64,000 nt of DNA, taken from Syngnathus acus (taxonomy: Eukaryota > Chordata > Actinopteri > Syngnathiformes > Syngnathidae). The notes below the pieces were generated by a model, which saw only the letters and a program-made list of their open reading frames with translations, was not told where the DNA came from and did not search any database. The DNA lies in contig NC_051096.1 in the NCBI RefSeq assembly GCF_901709675.1, positions 8,521,001 through 8,585,000 on the forward strand, read 5' to 3'. Positions 53,368 through 64,000 of the stretch are shown one piece after another (the first letter of the stretch is position 1; each line of letters opens with the position of its first letter). The position numbers were made by a program, and so were the translations under genes.

Positions 53368-53446
53368 GCCGCTCGGTGCAATCTGACAGTCAATAAACGT
53401 AAGGCGCACAAGGAAACTCTCCGAAAGAGAACTGAGTGATAGAACA

Positions 53447-54433
53447 ATGGAAGGTGACTGTCAAGTGACTCTTTTTGCAGCCGTGGATGCCGAATCAAAG
53501 AAGTTGTCAAGAAAGGCTGCCAAACGTGGCGCAAAGCTTACCATGGCCGTTTGGGCTTTCGCATTATTCCTTGCCGCTGCTGCCGCCGCTGCCGCCGCTG
53601 CCGCTTTTCTCATCTTCAACATGCACACCAAGGTGGGAAGAATGAATTGTCACCAAATTCGACCTCTGTGGCTCTTCTGCTGCGAATTGAGCTGCTCTAA
53701 CTCTTCTTTTCTTTGAACAGAAGCCCGGACGAGATGACGGCAGTTTTGGTGAGAAATCACAACTTTTGCTCAAAATGCAAATCCTAAAAAAAGGGAATAA
53801 AGCCAAAGCAAACCATCTTTTACAGATATTCATCACACTCTGCGTCAACTCTCCCAACGGGCCGACGCCATCAGAGCTGCCATTCACTTAACGGGTAAGT
53901 TAACTGCTTTGGTGGCTCTCGCTGACTTTCAAAATGTCTTCAATATTTGTCGTGCCTCTACAGGACAGTACAATCCTAATTTTGCCAACTCGGTGCAATG
54001 GATGGATCAGGTGGACCCATCCCACTCCCAAGGAGGTCTCGAGCTCAAGGACAACCAGATTATCATCCCCGAAACCGGCCTCTACTTTGTTTACAGTCAA
54101 GTCTCATTTCGGGTCAGTTGCCGCCTGGACCACGACGACGACGCCGCCGCCGCCACCGGGCCGGCCACGTCCATGGTTCACCTGACGCATCGAGTCAGAC
54201 GCTGGTCCAGCTCGTTCGGCAACGACGAATACCGCACCATCCTGCACTCGGTCCGGACCGCCTGCCAAAAAACAGCCGACGGCGAGCAAGAGGGCGGCTG
54301 GTACTCGGCCGTGTACGTGGGAGCCGTCTTCAACCTGAACAGAGGAGACAGGTTGAAGACGGTGACGGAGAAAATGCTGCCAAACCTGGAGGAAGAGGCC
54401 GGCAAGACATTCTTTGGCGTCTTTGCCTTGTGA
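53447..54433 (+). CDS. tnf: Tumour necrosis factor (TNF-alpha type)
   Basis: Four exons: 53447-53632, 53721-53748, 53826-53894 and 53964-54433, the standard TNF layout with the TNF homology domain mostly in exon 4; 250 residues. A type II membrane protein: a basic cytosolic N-terminus (KKLSRKAAKRGAK) is followed by a signal anchor containing a run of about eleven alanines, then a stalk. The homology domain shows NPNFANSVQWMDQVDPSHSQ, GLYFVYSQVSFR, the two cysteines (VSCRLD, RTACQK) expected to form the single disulfide, and the C-terminus KTFFGVFAL. Role: trimeric pro-inflammatory cytokine released by shedding from the membrane. Its position near bag6 and atat1 matches the MHC class III neighbourhood of mammalian TNF. 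The 3' UTR has AU-rich elements. Confidence 0.95.
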
Positions 54434-54544
54434 AAACATGCCAGGCGGGACCAAATTGACGGGAACATTGCCATCCCATGGAACAGAGCCAGCAAAGCTC
54501 ACTGCAAGTGTACAAGTCATGTATCTGTGAAAATACATATCTGG

Positions 54545-54752
54545 GGATATATATTAGCTTACCTACGTACTGTGTACAATCAAGTAAGTGTCAGTACCTT
54601 TTGCTGTACTACGATGCACAACTCAATTTGTCTATTAACACCATCAGAGGATATATATTAGCTTACGTACGTACTGTGTACAATCAAGTACGTGTCAGTA
54701 CCTTTTGCTGTACTACGATGCACAACTCAATTTGTCTATTAACACCATCAGA
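54545..54752 (+). repeat. 104-bp tandem duplication in the tnf 3' UTR
   Basis: Two copies with only a few differences, starting at about 54545 and 54649, each beginning GGATATATATTAGCTTAC and ending with ACACCATCAGAGG. Confidence 0.9.
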
Positions 54753-54780
54753 GGATTTGTCAAACTGCGATACTATACTC

Positions 54781-54858
54781 TATGTATTTATTCAATCTAT
54801 TTATTCAATCTATTTATTCAATCTATTTATTTATTTATTTACTTATTTATTTATGTAC
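54781..54858 (+). promoter_or_regulatory. AU-rich element of the tnf mRNA
   Basis: A cluster of ATTTA and overlapping TTATTTATT nonamers after a CAATCTATTTATT repeat, in the tnf 3' UTR about 95 bases before the AATAAA at 54953-54958. By established knowledge such class II elements recruit TTP/ZFP36 and cause rapid decay of TNF mRNA. Confidence 0.8.
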
Positions 54859-54952
54859 GTGTGGGTGGGTTTCAATGATTTCAACTGGAAGTCATTTATT
54901 TGTTGTTAAACGTACACACACACACACACACACACCATTGTGGTGATTATTT

Positions 54953-54958
54953 AATAAA
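54953..54958 (+). terminator. Polyadenylation signal of tnf
   Basis: AATAAA after the AU-rich element and a (CA)n run; the only canonical hexamer in this part of the 3' UTR. Confidence 0.7.
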
Positions 54959-54974
54959 TGATTGCTTTAAACTG

Positions 54975-57900
54975 AAAGCGATATCGTTGTCATGACTACT
55001 TGACTTGTGACGGATACCGCAGTATGCACAGGCCACATACGAGTTTGTTTTCCCAAAGTAGCTTGTTCTAGTAAGTGCTCCGCAGTACCGGCGCCGGGCC
55101 GAAGCCTTTCGTCCGCACCGCGCGGGCTATGATTTACGATCATCGTAATCCATTGCCGCTCGGCAGTGACAATTCATATAGTGAGGGAGGTGAAGTGGTT
55201 CAGCGAGGGTGGATGGAACAAGTGAAGGAAGGCTGGTCCCACTGTAAAGTGGGACTTTCCCTCCCTCCTCCACCCTGGGACACCTGCCGCCGCCGCCGCA
55301 GGGAAACCTACCATACCTCCCACGCATGGAAGCTTTATCAACTCAACTTTCCTTCTCTTCAAACATTCTCAATTAGATTCGAGTCAATGTCATGGTTGTT
55401 TTTTTTAACCTCTGTAAATAAACAACAACCTCATTGTGTGTTGACACCGGAATGGAACACTTGATCAAGTATTACAGCATAGAAATATATTTGTAATACT
55501 GTACCACATGACATTTTCGGATTCTTATTGACATCATTTGTATTCTTTACAGTTAGTGTGCATTTTCTCGTACTCAATGACACGATCACCGCTTTACACA
55601 CTCAACAGTGACAATACACCGAGAAACATGGAATCCATTTCAATTCAACAACGTACGTACATGTTGACCCAGAGCAGGAACAATATGCAACATTTGCACA
55701 ATTTAGACTGATCTGCGCCTCGAGTGACTTCACTCGTGCCATAAACTCAAGACAGCGTTTTTATACAAACGATACACCAATTGGTCGATACAGAGGGACG
55801 TACACACAGGCTGGCTGGAATGTGCCTGTCATTCAAATAACACAAGCCTTGAATGATTGATGAAGAGGCTTGAACACGTTGCGGAAATTCAACCAAACCG
55901 GACATATACTGGATGTGTTCTGGAAACTGAAAATACTATTTGGAGGAATGTGTGCATGCGTGCGTGCGTGCGTGCGTACGGCAATTGTGATGGGAGACTC
56001 ACGTTTGCATGATTTTTCTTCAAAGCACCTTTGATCTGTTGTGATTGCTGATCAAATAAAACAATGATTCCTATATTCTCGGCTCGCGTTTCGCTAAATG
56101 CTACATCAGGGGTGTCAAAGTCCAGTCCTCGGGGGGGGGGCCGCATTCCTCCATGTTTTCCAAGTTTCCCTCGTTCAACACACCTGATTCATCCTCACGT
56201 TCTGCAGGAGCCTGCCTGATCATTGAATCGGGTGTGTTGAACGAGGGAAACTTGGAAAATATGTAGGAATGCGGCCCCCCCCCCCGAGGACTGGACTTTG
56301 ACAACCCTGTGCTACATTGATATTGATAGTGACGGTGCTTCACAGTGCAGATAGCGATTGAACCTGACGGCAAAAAAGGTCAAGAAACGCAAGGTGATGA
56401 AGTCAGATCGAGAGGCGAAGGCCTCGTCCCTCGGGAGGAAAGCATTCAATCCGTCATCATACTGCTAATATGAACAAGTTTGCTTTTGCCATTCCTGTTT
56501 TTGCGTTGTGTCACATTGCGCAACAGACAAATGCTGACTCACAACGGCATACTGTTAAGGTCTCCTTTTATTGAAATGAAGGATTTCAAATCAATGAGGT
56601 GGTTGCAATTTCACGGTCACTTTAATTTGAAATCGCAAAATCCTCGGCACCGTCAAATCTCTTATGTTTCATTCGGTTTCGGTTTTAGGATGATTCTAGC
56701 CAATTGTTTGTTCCTCTTTTTATTTGCCAAGCGTTTGGAAGTGAAAGTGAAAATGGGAAGAGCTGTTGGTTTGAGCAAGAAAAAACAAAACTGTCCCTGA
56801 CAGTGGATCTGACAATAGACATTCAAATAAGTGTTGGGTTTATTGTTTGTTTGTTTTTGAACGTGTCGATTTTTAGAATGATGTATCTAAAGTGAAAGGT
56901 TTGACCACCATTGAAAATATGACATCAGCTGTATGGTATCACAAGATGCAATAACAAAAATAGAGTCATTACACTGAAGCCTCTCATTTCAGCGCCAAAT
57001 GGCCTTTTTGAGTCTCGATGCCAATTTTTTTAACATGAATTAAGGACATGCATAAATCTGTTGCTCCATAAAATGGTAGTAGACCAATTAAAGTGAAAGG
57101 AAATGTGTTTCAAATACACTACACCATTAAACCACATCATTCAAACACATTTTTGACACCAGATTATGGAACCTTTAAACAGTAGAGCCATGATTTTTTC
57201 CCCCTCTGTTCCTTCAACCAAAAAATACCATAAACGGAGAAAGTAATGTGCAATAAAAAAAAAAAAACAACAGCAAACCAAATAATGCCAAATTTAAAAA
57301 TGAAGCCAACAGAGTCTGTGTAACCAGCAAAATATGAGATCTTCCCATTTATTGCTTGAGCTGGAGAGAAAATGTTTGGTGCCCACTTTGCGTGTGGAAC
57401 ATGGATGTCAACTTGATCCAGAATGGGACAAAAGCACAAATGTCAAAATGAGAATGATGTTGCAGCCATCTTTAGTTAAGACAACATTTTTACTTTTAAG
57501 AATGAGGGAGCAAACAGGTGGAGTAGTATCAGAAGTCACAGAGATGAAGAAGTCAGGAAATGGTGTGTTTATTCCAACTCAAGGTTGGAAAGCAGTGCAT
57601 GAAATGGACCTTTTTTTTTGTCAGAAGATGATTGATGGTGGTGGTGGTGGTAAGGCATCCAAAGTCATTTTCCTTCTTCTTCATGCATTCTATTGCGACA
57701 TACTCTGAAATGACTTATAGTAAAAAAAAAATTGCTTATGGAAAAGTAGGAGCAAAATGTGAACGGCTTGCTTGAAGAGTAAATCTCGGCAAAAGCTTCG
57801 TCCTTAATGGGGGGGGATGGGGGATAAGCTCAGCAAAGTGTCAACAAGGAACACTTTTCTAAAATCCTACTTTCCATGACTCACCGCTCGGATATGACAA

Positions 57901-58019
57901 AATCGCATCCTGTGTCTGAATCTTTTGAAGGCGTCGTACCTTATTTGGTCCATCTGTCAACACCTGGTACGTGGAGCGTCAGGAAAAGCGCCCCCCCCCC
58001 CCGGTGGTTTCCGTTCAGC
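54975..58019. other. Spacer between tnf and gabbr1, no gene seen
   Basis: Apart from the fold-back element at 56108-56308 and short runs (GTGC near 55950, a C/G run near 57990), no coding exon or RNA gene could be supported. The part nearest 58019 is presumably gabbr1 3' UTR. Confidence 0.5.
56108..56308. mobile_element. Fold-back (MITE-like) element with arms of about 80 bp
   Basis: The left arm starts GGGTGTCAAAGTCCAGTCCT and the right arm ends AGGACTGGACTTTGACAACC. The arms pair over about 80 bp including a G9 run against a C11 run, separated by about 35 bp. Its CCAAGTTTCCCTCGTT segment resembles the inner fold-back at 30.9-31.6 kb, so the two are probably related families. Confidence 0.75.
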
Positions 58020-63829
<5,810 letters not shown>

Positions 63830-64000
63830 CTAGCAAGGAGAGACAATGACAAGACAATCACACATTGACACTTCACGATTGGAGGGAGGGAGGGAGGGAG
63901 GGAAGGAGGGAAGATTGGGAGGGAGGGAATGGGCCCATCAAGGAAATGACAAATTCCTAAGGCAAACATTGCGGGCACTTTGTCATTTCAACAGAACCGG

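Noticed and set aside
55075-55464. 129-codon open frame after tnf, possibly a second TNF-family gene
   Set aside because: No TNF homology motifs or membrane anchor; no plausible exon structure.

Overview
This is vertebrate nuclear DNA, almost certainly from a teleost fish. Genes are split into many small exons with GT-AG introns of mostly 70-500 bp, the proteins match vertebrate families end to end, and the spacers are full of tetranucleotide microsatellites and fold-back elements of the kind common in fish. I cannot name the species. There are no prokaryotic features. Gene models were built by hand-splicing; in every complete model the exon lengths sum to an open frame with matching intron phases.

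Region 1 (1-7.7 kb) carries ankmy2 (-, 3' end unresolved at the window edge), tspan13 (+) and agr2 (-). These are neighbours on human 7p21, but BZW2, which lies between ANKMY2 and TSPAN13 in human, is not found between them here. Region 2 (7.7-9.5 kb) is a repeat-rich junction holding two exons of a truncated ppp1r10 paralogue on the minus strand. Region 3 (9.5-64 kb) is a block of genes that in human lie in or beside the MHC on 6p21-22: abcf1 (+), mrps18b (-), ppp1r10 (+), the C6orf136 homologue (+), bag6 (-), an R4-type RGS gene (+), atat1 (-), tnf (+) and the 3' two-thirds of the seven-helix and tail-coding part of gabbr1 (-). No classical MHC class I or II gene is present.

The genes are not a pathway. 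They are mostly housekeeping: translation (abcf1), mitochondrial ribosome (mrps18b), PP1 nuclear targeting (ppp1r10), membrane-protein quality control (bag6), ER protein folding (agr2) and tubulin acetylation (atat1). Signalling genes are mixed in (tnf, rgs, gabbr1). mrps18b and ppp1r10 are head to head, as in human, with YY1-like motifs and a TATA box between them. tnf has a TATA promoter and an AU-rich 3' UTR.

The least explained signals are three near-identical stem-loops about 117 bp apart in the long 5' region of ppp1r10, the partial ppp1r10 paralogue beside abcf1, a 73-bp duplication that copies a splice acceptor in abcf1, nested fold-back repeats at 30.8-31.6 kb, and coding triplet-repeat tracts in bag6 and tnf. 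I found no convincing new multi-gene system.
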